18,532 bases of DNA from UBA1738 sp045655325 (GCA_045655325.1 JAZOOY010000023.1:1-18532); one strand, 5' to 3'. Positions 1 to 7,418 are shown, counted from the stretch's first letter. Translations and numbers: made by a program. The notes: generated by a model not told the origin, from the letters alone.

Positions 1-351
1 ATACCATTTGTGAAAATCACGAAGGGAATCACCGCCGATGATAAAGAAAAGTTCATCTTCCGGCATAGTTTCTTTGAAATGCTTTAAGGTGTTAACTGAA
101 TAAGAATACTCTTTTCGATTTACTTCATAGTCCGATGCAATAAAGCCGTCAATTCCGTCAATGGCACGTTTTACCATAATATGGCGGATTTTCGCATCAA
201 GGATTTTCTTATCCCTTTTGTGTGGCGGATTTCCGCTCGTCAAAAATATCACCTTGTCAAGGTGATATTCTGATTTTGCACATGATGCTATTTTAAGATG
301 TCCGAAATGAATGGGGTCGAAAGTACCGCCCATTATGCCGATTTTACTCAT
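1..351 (-). CDS. nadD: Nicotinate-nucleotide adenylyltransferase NadD (3'-truncated by window edge)
   Basis: NadD transfers AMP from ATP to nicotinate mononucleotide to make deamido-NAD in NAD biosynthesis in the cytosol. Only the first 117 residues are in the window; the family is usually about 200 residues, so the C-terminal ISTGxTxxR-type signature lies outside. Visible motifs are the nucleotidyltransferase GGTFDPIHFGH at residues 8-18, with the HxGH at 15-18, then NPPHKR at 41-46 and GGDSL at 106-110, all typical of NadD. The start ATG overlaps the upstream yhbY stop as ATGA, so the two genes are translationally coupled. It is the last visible gene of the typA-yhbY-nadD transcript. In many Firmicutes yqeK and rsfS follow nadD, but that cannot be seen here. 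Confidence 0.95.
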   Translation of the reverse strand, partial: MSKIGIMGGTFDPIHFGHLKIASCAKSEYHLDKVIFLTSGNPPHKRDKKILDAKIRHIMVKRAIDGIDGFIASDYEVNRKEYSYSVNTLKHFKETMPEDELFFIIGGDSLRDFHKWY

Positions 352-650
352 TTTTTTGGTAGCTCAATCTTTCTGTTTTTAATATTTTTTGCCTGCTTAT
401 AAAGTACAAACTTTGAACCGATTGCCTGGACAGGCTCTGCTTTTAGAAGCTCTGCAACTTCGTTACAGGTTGGCTTTGTGTCCAAAAGTGCGGTTTCAAG
501 AATGTGGATTTTTATAAGCTCACGAGCTTCCAAAGCCTGCGCAAGGCCAGTTAAAAGCTCATCTGTTATACCATCTTTGCCAATCTGAAAAATCGGCTGA
601 ATTCCGTGTGCTTCTTTGCGAAGAAAAGCACGTTGTTTACCTGTTATCAT
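348..650 (-). CDS. yhbY: YhbY-type CRM-domain ribosome-associated RNA-binding protein
   Basis: This 100-residue protein is a single CRM (CRS1-YhbY) domain, which in bacteria binds pre-50S ribosomal particles and is linked to ribosome assembly. The sequence opens with the family start LTGKQR-like (ITGKQRAFLRKEAH, residues 2-15), continues with the PIFQIGKDGI turn, and ends with the GxxxVLYK element seen here as IGSKFVLYK. The length matches the family. A GGAGAG ribosome binding site lies 5 bases before the ATG. The typA stop is only 14 bases upstream, and the yhbY stop overlaps the nadD start by 4 bases. The yhbY-nadD pairing is common in Firmicutes and supports the call. Confidence 0.93.
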   Translation of the reverse strand: MITGKQRAFLRKEAHGIQPIFQIGKDGITDELLTGLAQALEARELIKIHILETALLDTKPTCNEVAELLKAEPVQAIGSKFVLYKQAKNIKNRKIELPKK

Positions 651-664
651 ATATTCTCTCCATT

Positions 665-2488
665 TTATGACCTTGCCTTTGCTTTGGCACGAAGGTCAGT
701 TTTTAATATACGTTTTCTCATTCTTAAGTGATTTGGAGTAACTTCCAAAAGTTCATCGTCTGCGATGAAATCAAGGCACTGCTCAAGGGATAAATCCTTT
801 GGCGGAACAAGTTTTAAAGCATCGTCAGAACCAGATGCACGAGTGTTTGTGGCATGCTTTCTCTTGCAGACGTTAACTGTGATGTCTTCTAAACGAGAAC
901 ATTCGCCAACAATCATACCTTCATAAACTTCAACACCTGCGCCGATGAAAAGTGTTCCACGCTCTTGGGCATTGAATAGTCCGTAAGTAATACTTGTGCC
1001 GTTTTCCCAGGCGATTAGTGTACCACGTGTTCTTGGAGTGATGTCGCCCTTGTATGGCTCATAGCCCTCCAAAATACTGTTAATAATTCCTGTGCCACGG
1101 GTAGCTGTCAGCATTTCGCTTCGGTAACCGATAAGCCCACGGGACGGAATTAAAAACTCAAGACGAGTATAACCCTGAGCTGCAGGCATCATATTCACCA
1201 TTTCGCCACGTCGTGCAATAATACCGTCCATAATTGTACCTGTAAATTCTTCAGGAATGTCTACAGTTAAGCGTTCAATCGGTTCACACTTCACGCCGTC
1301 AATTTCCTTATAGATAACAACAGGGTTTGAAACCTGGAACTCGTATCCCTCACGACGCATATTTTCGATAAGGACAGAAAGGTGAAGTTCACCACGTCCT
1401 GATACAACAAATGCTTCGGTTGTGTCGGTTTCAGAAACGCGAAGACTGATGTTTGAGTCAAGCTCACGGAAAAGTCTGTCACGAAGATGACGTGATGTTA
1501 CGAACTTACCATCACGGCCTGCAAATGGTGAGTCATTTACGCTGAATGTCATTGACAAAACAGGCTCGTCAATCTTAACGAATGGAAGTGGTTCCGGCGC
1601 TGAAATGTCACAAAGTGTATCGCCGATGTTGATGTCGGTAATACCTGAAATTGCAACCATATCACCGGCTGATGCTTCTTCTACAGTTTCCTTTTTAAGC
1701 CCGTCAAAGGTGAAAAGCTTAACGGCACGTCCCGATACCTTTTTGCCGTCAGACTTCAAAAGTACAAGTGGCATACCTGTCTTAACACTGCCACGCTGGA
1801 TTTTACCAACTGCAATTCTGCCTGTGTATTCGTCATAGTCGATGTTTGAAACAAGCATCTGGAATGGACCGTCATCATCGCAATCAGGGCAAGGAATTGC
1901 ATTTGCGATAAGCTCGAAAAGGTCACGAAGGTCGGTGTTCGGCTGTTCAGGGTTGTATTCCGCAGTAGCCCAGCCGTCACGTCCTGATGCGAAGATAACA
2001 GGAGTATCAATCTGTTCTTCTGTTGCACCAAGGTCGATGAACAAGTCAAGAACTTCGTCAACAACTTCGTAAGGTCTTGCGTTAGGGCGGTCAACCTTAT
2101 TAACAACGATAATCGGCTTTAGGTCAAGAGCTAAAGCTTTTGATAGAACGAAACGGGTCTGTGGCATACATCCTTCGAAAGCGTCAACCAATAAAAGAAC
2201 GCCGTCTGCCATTTCAAGGCCACGCTCAACTTCGCCACCGAAGTCTGCGTGACCCGGTGTGTCGATTATGTTGATTTTTATATCTTTATACATAAGTGAT
2301 GTGTTTTTAGCGAGTATTGTAATTCCACGTTCACGCTCTAAGTCATTAGAGTCCATTACACGTTCTGCAACCTGTTCGTTTTCACGGAAAATTCCGCTTT
2401 GGCGAAGCATTGCATCAACCAATGTGGTTTTGCCGTGGTCAACGTGGGCAATTATTGCGATGTTTCTTATGTTTTCACGTTTTGTCAC
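665..2488 (-). CDS. typA: Translational GTPase TypA/BipA
   Basis: TypA (BipA) is a ribosome-binding translational GTPase related to EF-G and LepA, involved in stress adaptation and 50S assembly. At 607 residues it has the usual family length. The GTPase motifs are intact: G1 AHVDHGKTT at 14-22, switch I DSNDLERERGIT at 46-57, G3 DTPGH at 76-80 and G4 NKVD at 130-133. Domain II (about 205-300), EF-G III-like and V-like domains and the TypA-specific C-terminal domain follow; SRGLIGYRSEMLTATRGTG is characteristic. The start is GTG, with a run of five G residues 8 bases upstream acting as Shine-Dalgarno. A candidate promoter lies at 2533-2561. It is the first gene of an operon with yhbY and nadD. 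Confidence 0.97.
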   Translation of the reverse strand: MTKRENIRNIAIIAHVDHGKTTLVDAMLRQSGIFRENEQVAERVMDSNDLERERGITILAKNTSLMYKDIKINIIDTPGHADFGGEVERGLEMADGVLLLVDAFEGCMPQTRFVLSKALALDLKPIIVVNKVDRPNARPYEVVDEVLDLFIDLGATEEQIDTPVIFASGRDGWATAEYNPEQPNTDLRDLFELIANAIPCPDCDDDGPFQMLVSNIDYDEYTGRIAVGKIQRGSVKTGMPLVLLKSDGKKVSGRAVKLFTFDGLKKETVEEASAGDMVAISGITDINIGDTLCDISAPEPLPFVKIDEPVLSMTFSVNDSPFAGRDGKFVTSRHLRDRLFRELDSNISLRVSETDTTEAFVVSGRGELHLSVLIENMRREGYEFQVSNPVVIYKEIDGVKCEPIERLTVDIPEEFTGTIMDGIIARRGEMVNMMPAAQGYTRLEFLIPSRGLIGYRSEMLTATRGTGIINSILEGYEPYKGDITPRTRGTLIAWENGTSITYGLFNAQERGTLFIGAGVEVYEGMIVGECSRLEDITVNVCKRKHATNTRASGSDDALKLVPPKDLSLEQCLDFIADDELLEVTPNHLRMRKRILKTDLRAKAKARS

Positions 2489-2532
2489 TTTTTAATCCCC
2501 CAAAATTCCTACATTATATATTATACTGTTTA

Positions 2533-2561
2533 ATTTTATCATATTTTGCTGATTTATACAA
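2533..2561 (-). promoter_or_regulatory. Candidate sigma-A promoter of typA operon
   Basis: On the minus strand the -35 is TTGTAT (2556-2561), then a 17-base spacer, then -10 TAAAAT (2533-2538) preceded by TGA, an extended -10 (TGnTAAAAT). The -35 is weak, and other TATAAT-like words lie nearer the gene, so the exact start site is uncertain. Confidence 0.4.
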
Positions 2562-2595
2562 TAGGAATTGTGACAAAAAAATCAAAATCAAAAAT

Positions 2596-2618
2596 CCGCC
2601 ACTTATAAAAAGTGACGG
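2596..2618 (-). terminator. Second (distal) terminator after the secreted-protein gene
   Basis: The 8-bp stem 2596-2603/2611-2618 has a 7-base loop and contains one G-U wobble on the minus strand. It is followed there by a long T-rich run. It stands downstream of a stronger terminator (2625-2652), giving a tandem pair that shields typA from read-through. Confidence 0.6.
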
Positions 2619-2624
2619 AATAAA

Positions 2625-2652
2625 AAAGAGTTGAACAAAAGTTCAACTCTTT
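2625..2652 (-). terminator. Rho-independent terminator of the 781-aa secreted protein gene
   Basis: A perfect 12-bp inverted repeat (2625-2636/2641-2652, core AGAGTTGAAC) with a 4-base loop starts 3 bases after the stop codon. On the minus strand the T-tract runs straight on from the stem. Confidence 0.85.
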
Positions 2653-2655
2653 AAA

Positions 2656-5001
2656 TTATTTTTCAATTACGAAAATAGCAACGATGTCACCGTCAACTAT
2701 CATAGCTGTGGCTACGTTAGCCTTTGAAGCAAGGTCGCCAACATAGATGCCGTCGTTTAAGATACCATTACCGCTATCAAATGATGAAAAGTCTGATGCC
2801 TTAATTGATGCTGGTGTTGTGGCATCATATTTTGCCGATTCAAGTTTTGCCTTCATATTTCTGTCGTATGTGTAAGCCACACAATCATCAGTGAACCAGT
2901 ATAGAGCAATGCCATCTGCGTGTGTATCATCAAGGTCAAGATTTGTATCAAGTGAACCGCTTTGTACCTGTTCAATTGTGGCGAAAGAGATTCTGCGTGA
3001 TGTAACTTCGGTTACAACGCCTGTAACAAACTGAATTGGCGCAAAAGCACCATTCCATATATCGTAAGACCAATCGTCAATTTTTATTTTATCTTCCCAA
3101 ACAGGGTCGCCTTTGGCAGGTTTGTAAACCGCTTTTATAAAACCATCAGAATCTGTTTCAAAGAAGAAGATATCGCCGACCGCAACGTCATAAGCCACAG
3201 ATGGTTTAAACAGAAGTTCCTGTTTTTCGCCTTCGTAAAGAACTCTAATTGCCATTACTCTGTCGCCGTCTTCTGTTAGGATTTCAGATGGAGCATCAAT
3301 TGCAACAGCAAATCTTGAATCTTCGTTGAATATCGCACCAACATCTGTGATAACTACAAAAGCAACTGTTGTACCAACCCTATATATGTGTCCTGAATAT
3401 TCTGTTTCATTTATAAGGTCATCCTTTGTAAGTGCTTCGTACTTGCTTGAGTTATTTGATTCAACCGTGCCTTCAGCATCTGAATCAATGTGAATCATAG
3501 GTGTTGTATCAAGAATTTTGTTAGCCGCGCCAAGAAGACTTGTACGTGATTTATATTCTTTGTTTACTATAGTGGTGGTCGGAGTGGCTTTTTCAATATT
3601 TACAATTTTCCCTGTTTTGCTTGATACTTCGTATGTCACAATACGGTCTGCAACATTTGTTTCATCATCAATCTTATCTGTTACAAAGTCAGCAGTAAAG
3701 TTTGTGGCTTTGGTTGTATCAACTTCATATATTTTTACGCTACCGTCAGAAAGAATAAGTTTAATAATATCATCTTCTGTACTAGGTTTTTTTAGTGCAA
3801 TAGCATAGTTCACAGGTTTTGGAGGAATCTCGTAGTCGTAGATTCTGCCGAATGGATCAAGAGTTATATCAACCATAGTCTTAAGTGTTAGACCTTCAGT
3901 ATTGCTGTTGCTTGTTATATTAGGAACTAAAGTGTAGTCAGCACCGCCGATTGTATAAACGTTGTCGTTTGTACCGGCAAGATTCATATCAATTGAAGTA
4001 ACTACACCTGAAGCGGTAGCGTTTGTGGCGATAATGTCGATTGTCTTAGGATTTTCGATGATTTTAGCTGTGAAATCTGTAGCGTAAGCGATGATGTCGC
4101 CTTCAGCTAATGAATCAAGAGAGGCTTTTTCGCCGTTTCTTGTAACTGTAACGGTTATGTCGCCTTCTTCAACAGCTTCTCTTGAAAGAATAATTTCGTT
4201 AAGCTTAGATGATGAGTCATCAAGAGCACATGCAATATCGTCAAGAGTAATTACTATTTCATCAGTGTATGAATATACATAAGAAAGTTCAGCGATCTGG
4301 TAGAAGTTAACGAAGATTGTGTCGTACCCTTCTTCGGGGTTTGATTTAAGAACTGTAATGTTACCGTGGGCATTTCCAAGTATCCAGTCAAGGTCTGCCT
4401 GGGCATCTGTTAAACCTGCACCGAATATGTATTCACTATCTGTAATTGTCTTAACATTAGCTGTAATTGTCTTAAAGAAAACGCCGTTCACGTAAAGGTC
4501 GATTGAGCTTTCAAAATCGTAGTATGTAGAACCAAATCTGATTTTTTCGTAGCCTATAGCGTACTGCTTATCTTTAGCAAGGTTATACTGTGGATAGTAT
4601 GTATCTGCAGCAAATTTCTTTGATGTAACAGTCAAGTCACAGGTGTCGGAAATGGGAACAAGGGAACCCCAGCCATCCAGGATAAATGCCTTTTGAATAT
4701 TGGATGGTTTTGATTCAAAGTGCACAGTATATGTATCATTACTATTTCCTGAAATAAAAATACCTAAAGAAGAGCTATCTCGAAATTTGCCGTCAGCAGA
4801 ATATGAAGCCACAACAAGAACTCCTGTTTGACTAACAGATGTAAGATTTTTTATGTCTACCATAGAATAATATCCTTGAAAATCTGAGCCTGTAGTGAGC
4901 CGTGTAATCTCAAAAACATCTCCCGAATTTTCCGCATAAGCTGATGGTATAAAGCTCATAGCCATTATTAAAGTAAGAAGTAGTGATATAATTCGTTTCA
5001 T
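2656..5001 (-). CDS. Large secreted protein of unknown function (surface/S-layer-associated type)
   Basis: This is a 781-residue exported protein. Residues 1-23 form a classic signal peptide (MKRII, a hydrophobic core, then cleavage after AYA). No SLH repeats, LPXTG or C-terminal membrane anchor are visible, so it is probably released or held non-covalently. Residues about 27-125 form a domain with IKN..SQTGVLVVASYSADG and KAFILDGWGSLVP, which resembles a beta-sandwich module (vkaflWds..PL type) seen in clostridial SLH-containing surface proteins. The rest is beta-rich and acidic; segments such as YDTIFVNFYQIAELSYV look like those in the same surface proteins. I recognise no catalytic motif. 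A perfect sigma-A promoter, a GGAGG ribosome binding site and tandem terminators make it a strongly expressed single-gene unit beside an SLH peptidase. Confidence 0.75.
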   Translation of the reverse strand: MKRIISLLLTLIMAMSFIPSAYAENSGDVFEITRLTTGSDFQGYYSMVDIKNLTSVSQTGVLVVASYSADGKFRDSSSLGIFISGNSNDTYTVHFESKPSNIQKAFILDGWGSLVPISDTCDLTVTSKKFAADTYYPQYNLAKDKQYAIGYEKIRFGSTYYDFESSIDLYVNGVFFKTITANVKTITDSEYIFGAGLTDAQADLDWILGNAHGNITVLKSNPEEGYDTIFVNFYQIAELSYVYSYTDEIVITLDDIACALDDSSSKLNEIILSREAVEEGDITVTVTRNGEKASLDSLAEGDIIAYATDFTAKIIENPKTIDIIATNATASGVVTSIDMNLAGTNDNVYTIGGADYTLVPNITSNSNTEGLTLKTMVDITLDPFGRIYDYEIPPKPVNYAIALKKPSTEDDIIKLILSDGSVKIYEVDTTKATNFTADFVTDKIDDETNVADRIVTYEVSSKTGKIVNIEKATPTTTIVNKEYKSRTSLLGAANKILDTTPMIHIDSDAEGTVESNNSSKYEALTKDDLINETEYSGHIYRVGTTVAFVVITDVGAIFNEDSRFAVAIDAPSEILTEDGDRVMAIRVLYEGEKQELLFKPSVAYDVAVGDIFFFETDSDGFIKAVYKPAKGDPVWEDKIKIDDWSYDIWNGAFAPIQFVTGVVTEVTSRRISFATIEQVQSGSLDTNLDLDDTHADGIALYWFTDDCVAYTYDRNMKAKLESAKYDATTPASIKASDFSSFDSGNGILNDGIYVGDLASKANVATAMIVDGDIVAIFVIEK

Positions 5002-5018
5002 AAGTTGCCCTCCTCAAA

Positions 5019-5030
5019 GTGATTTGTCAC
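5019..5030 (-). promoter_or_regulatory. Small palindrome in the 5' leader of the secreted-protein gene
   Basis: The minus-strand word GTGACAAATCAC is an inverted repeat with 4-bp arms, just downstream of the -10 box and at about the predicted transcription start. It could be a short 5' stabilising stem or an operator. The arms are short, so this is only a candidate. Confidence 0.25.
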
Positions 5031-5034
5031 CTTA

Positions 5035-5063
5035 ATTATAGGAAAAAATCCAGTATTTGTCAA
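5035..5063 (-). promoter_or_regulatory. Perfect-consensus sigma-A promoter of the secreted-protein gene
   Basis: On the minus strand the -35 is TTGACA (5058-5063), the spacer is exactly 17 bases, and the -10 is TATAAT (5035-5040). Every position matches the housekeeping consensus. The predicted leader is about 27 bases and contains GAGGAGGG as ribosome binding site (5008-5015). Confidence 0.85.
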
Positions 5064-5087
5064 GGTTTTCGCATCATATATGGGTAC

Positions 5088-5116
5088 AAAAAAAGAGGCA
5101 AAATGCCTCTTTTTTT
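5088..5116 (-). terminator. Terminator of the SLH/M15 peptidase gene
   Basis: A 13-bp stem (5088-5100/5104-5116) with an AAA loop and A/T-rich lower half overlaps the stop codon at 5115-5117. On the minus strand the GC core GAGGCA/TGCCTC is followed by seven T residues. It could terminate in both directions. Confidence 0.85.
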
Positions 5117-6527
5117 ACTTCCCTAAATAGCTAAAATGCATATAGTCCTTAAGGTTTGTCCAATCACCGCCCCAGGTCCAGCCGTACTTTTTAAAATTTC
5201 GGGTAACAGAACCATCAGGAGTTATAGAAAACGGATTTTCATAAGGCTTCCAGAAGCTCCCCGTAATAGCCTGACCTGACGGGTAGCAATAGTAATTTTC
5301 GTCAAAATTAATGTCGATGCAGGTGCCGTAACTGTGATGCGAAACGCTACCGAAAGCGGTATTACGCCAACTGTATGCACCAACATTTTTAATAGGAAAC
5401 TTCTCAGGGTCATTATATATCTTGGTAAAGATTTTAAGGACTTCATCCGCCAAGTTCACGTTAACCACAAGGGGTAGCTTATTTGAGTATTTGTTCCCGT
5501 TTGCATCCATTTGCCATACAGGAACATTTATGGTTCGCATATTTGCATCCGCCTGTGCCTTTGAGGTAAATGGTATTCCGTTCGGGAAAACCCTGTTATA
5601 TTTGTCGGCTTGGGATACAAGGATATTGGGATTTTCGTCTTCGTAGAAAACGAAAGCAGGGTCGGAATAGGCGGTGATGTAATCGCCAAACTTTGCACCA
5701 ACAATAACGGTGTAGCCTTTGTCCTTTGAAAGTATATTGCTGACGTCTGCCGACAAATTGCCTGTTTCAAAACTGCTTATCACCTTGCCATTATTGTCCT
5801 TTATCAGAACCACGTATCCATCCGCACCTGACACTGCATTCCAGCTGAATGCAAACTTTTCCGTGGCTATGCCGTCATAAATGTCGGTGAATTTTGGGTA
5901 CTGATACTTTGTTTTGCTATCCGCAAATGTATTATAAGCACGGTTCACAATGGCAATTGCCTGTTCACGGGTGGCATATCCCTTTGGCAAAAGCGTAGTT
6001 TCGGAAAGACCGTTTATCACTTCATACTTAACGCTTTTTGCCATGTCACCGGTTGCCCAGGAATCGGTATCGCCAAAATCGGAGAATCGCCAAAGCCTGT
6101 TTATGTCGGCGGCGGTTATGTTTGTGTTTTTGTTTGCTACATTTAATGTACGCATAATTATCTTCGCCATTTCCTGACGTTTAACAGGGTCAGCGGGATA
6201 AAACTCTGTTTTGGTTTTTCCGTCAATTACCCCAAGGGAATATGCCATTTTAACGGCTTCTGAGTCGGTGTCACGAAACGGAATGCTTACGATTTCAGGC
6301 GTTTCGCCTGTAATCACCATATACAAATTCATAACAAGCTCACAAAATTCCGCTCTTGAAATATTGGCTGTAGGACGACCCGAAATTACATTCTGGGAAA
6401 TAAGCCCCGCCGTGTTTGCAGAGTAATATTCTTTAACTGCCCAGTTTGAAAAATTATAGGCACTTGCCGTTGATACCGACCCAAGCAAAAGTGATGATGC
6501 GAGAATCGGTATAAGTATTTTTTTCAC
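5115..6527 (-). CDS. SLH-domain, FnIII-like, M15-family D,D/L,D-peptidase (cell-surface peptidoglycan peptidase)
   Basis: This exported protein of 470 residues is predicted to bind the cell wall and cut peptidoglycan stem peptides. The signal peptide is residues 1-23 (ends STASA). Three SLH repeats (about 27-75, 80-130, 145-195) give non-covalent wall anchoring. A FnIII-like domain spans about 215-300 (FSWNAVSGADGYVV). The C-terminal M15 peptidase domain has SHHSYGTCID at 396-405, supplying zinc ligands H398 and D405, then WGGDW at 452-456 and DYMH at 461-464 with the last ligand H464. This fits the M15C/VanY-like group; exact bond specificity cannot be read. I chose GTG at 6525-6527 over the in-frame TTG at 6534-6536 because the only Shine-Dalgarno word (GAAAGG) is 11 bases before GTG but 2 before TTG. 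Confidence 0.88.
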   Translation of the reverse strand: MKKILIPILASSLLLGSVSTASAYNFSNWAVKEYYSANTAGLISQNVISGRPTANISRAEFCELVMNLYMVITGETPEIVSIPFRDTDSEAVKMAYSLGVIDGKTKTEFYPADPVKRQEMAKIIMRTLNVANKNTNITAADINRLWRFSDFGDTDSWATGDMAKSVKYEVINGLSETTLLPKGYATREQAIAIVNRAYNTFADSKTKYQYPKFTDIYDGIATEKFAFSWNAVSGADGYVVLIKDNNGKVISSFETGNLSADVSNILSKDKGYTVIVGAKFGDYITAYSDPAFVFYEDENPNILVSQADKYNRVFPNGIPFTSKAQADANMRTINVPVWQMDANGNKYSNKLPLVVNVNLADEVLKIFTKIYNDPEKFPIKNVGAYSWRNTAFGSVSHHSYGTCIDINFDENYYCYPSGQAITGSFWKPYENPFSITPDGSVTRNFKKYGWTWGGDWTNLKDYMHFSYLGK

Positions 6528-6562
6528 TTTTATCAAAACCTTTCATTTTTTAATACCGCTAA

Positions 6563-6591
6563 AGTTTAGCACGTGAAAAAATGAATTTCAA
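6563..6591 (-). promoter_or_regulatory. Sigma-A promoter of the SLH/M15 peptidase gene
   Basis: On the minus strand the -35 is TTGAAA (6586-6591), the spacer is 17 bases and the -10 is TAAACT (6563-6568). The predicted leader is about 30 bases. Confidence 0.65.
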
Positions 6592-6680
6592 CAGGTATTT
6601 TGTTAAGTTTTTATGAACAGGCATATTAATTTATGGAAAGCACGGAAAGGACAGGAACAGGAGAAAAATAGCGTAAAAAA

Positions 6681-6701
6681 ATCCGCCACAAAATGGCGGA
6701 T
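6681..6701 (-). terminator. Terminator of tspO
   Basis: A perfect 8-bp stem ATCCGCCA/TGGCGGAT (6681-6688/6694-6701) with a 5-base loop is followed on the minus strand by a run of seven T residues. It lies 9 bases past the tspO stop. Confidence 0.85.
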
Positions 6702-6710
6702 AAGGTTATA

Positions 6711-7169
6711 TCAGTAAGTAGAGTATAGCCAAATAAAGAAGTTTAAATAGGAGGCAAAAAGCAGCCAGATAAGGTACGGAATCTGAAGAAATGCAGCCAG
6801 CTTGTTAATCCTGTAAAACTCCAGTATCATTAAAACCACAAGGACAATTAAAAGTATAATCCATATAAATGCGAAAAGGTAGGCCTCCATATTGAAAAAG
6901 ATTATGGGCCAAAGGAAGTTGACAAAAAGTTGTAGCCAATAAATGAAGGGAATCTGGCCTTGTGTGTTGTAGACTAATCCTGCGCTTATGCCCATCAGGG
7001 TATAAAGAATGGACCATACAATAGGGAACACAATAGGCGGTGGCGCAAGCGGCGGTTTTATGACCTCATCATACACATTGAAACTCCCGTTTGAAATAAG
7101 CCCTGCAAGACCTCCGACCAAAAGTGCAATTAATATTTGTATGATATATGGTTTGTATTTTTTTAACAT
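6711..7169 (-). CDS. tspO: TspO/MBR (peripheral benzodiazepine receptor-like) family membrane protein
   Basis: This is a 152-residue integral membrane protein of the TspO/MBR family, whose members bind tetrapyrroles and other ligands; the physiological role in anaerobic Firmicutes is unclear. Five hydrophobic helices fit the family fold. Family features include the first helix ending in G(F/L)xS, the loop Y.EVIKPPLAPP with conserved prolines (about residues 33-44), and PIVWSILYTLMGISAGLVY, the PxxWxxLYxxMG signature. I chose ATG at 7167-7169: GAGG lies 8 bases upstream, whereas the in-frame GTG at 7176-7178 falls inside that ribosome binding site. A TATAAT word sits at 7188-7193, but no good -35 accompanies it. 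Single-gene unit with its own terminator. Confidence 0.9.
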   Translation of the reverse strand: MLKKYKPYIIQILIALLVGGLAGLISNGSFNVYDEVIKPPLAPPPIVFPIVWSILYTLMGISAGLVYNTQGQIPFIYWLQLFVNFLWPIIFFNMEAYLFAFIWIILLIVLVVLMILEFYRINKLAAFLQIPYLIWLLFASYLNFFIWLYSTY

Positions 7170-7307
7170 AGTTTTCACCTCACAAATATTATATGAGATG
7201 GGTATAATGTATTATTCGAAAAAAACCGAAAAAGGTGAAAAATTGCACATATTGTGTGGCGAATAGAAAAAAATATAAAAAAACCACAAGATTTTATAAG
7301 AAAAGGC

Positions 7308-7336
7308 TTGTAATTCATGAAAGAGTGTGTTATAAT
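7308..7336 (+). promoter_or_regulatory. Plus-strand sigma-A promoter with no protein gene downstream
   Basis: The -35 is TTGTAA (7308-7313), the spacer is exactly 17 bases and the -10 is TATAAT (7331-7336). Transcription would start near 7343 and meet a terminator at 7391-7418, so it would make a short RNA. Confidence 0.6.
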
Positions 7337-7342
7337 AAAAGA

Positions 7343-7418
7343 GTAGAAGGAAGTTACTTTCTACCCTTTTATCCTATACATATCAAGCTAAAAAGCATCG
7401 TGCCGCGGTGCTTTTTTT
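7343..7418 (+). ncRNA. Candidate small RNA (about 75-80 nt) between tspO and greA
   Basis: A good promoter (7308-7336) is followed by a stem-loop, an unpaired A/U/C-rich linker and a strong terminator hairpin, with no credible ORF. The first hairpin pairs 7343-7350 with 7357-7364 (8 bp including one G-U) around a 6-base loop. An outer extension, 7335-7341 with 7366-7372, continues the same inverted repeat into the -10 box. The linker 7371-7390 could be a target-pairing region. It does not match any riboswitch or housekeeping RNA that I can recall. The class is unknown; the call rests on promoter, structure and terminator only. Confidence 0.45.
7391..7418 (+). terminator. Terminator of the candidate small RNA
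   Basis: A 10-bp stem AAAAGCATCG/CGGTGCTTTT (7391-7400/7406-7415, one G-T wobble) has a 5-base loop and a T-tract 7412-7418. It faces the greA terminator, so the two transcripts converge. Confidence 0.75.

Noticed and set aside
3518..4282. Plus-strand frames antisense to the secreted protein gene
   Set aside because: Serine/valine-rich composition typical of reverse complements of acidic beta-rich proteins, with no ribosome binding sites.
2594..6689. GTGGCGGATTTTT shared by the terminators at 2596 and 6681
   Set aside because: Short GC arms plus T-tracts recur easily among terminators; the loops and flanks differ, so it is not evidence of a dispersed repeat.
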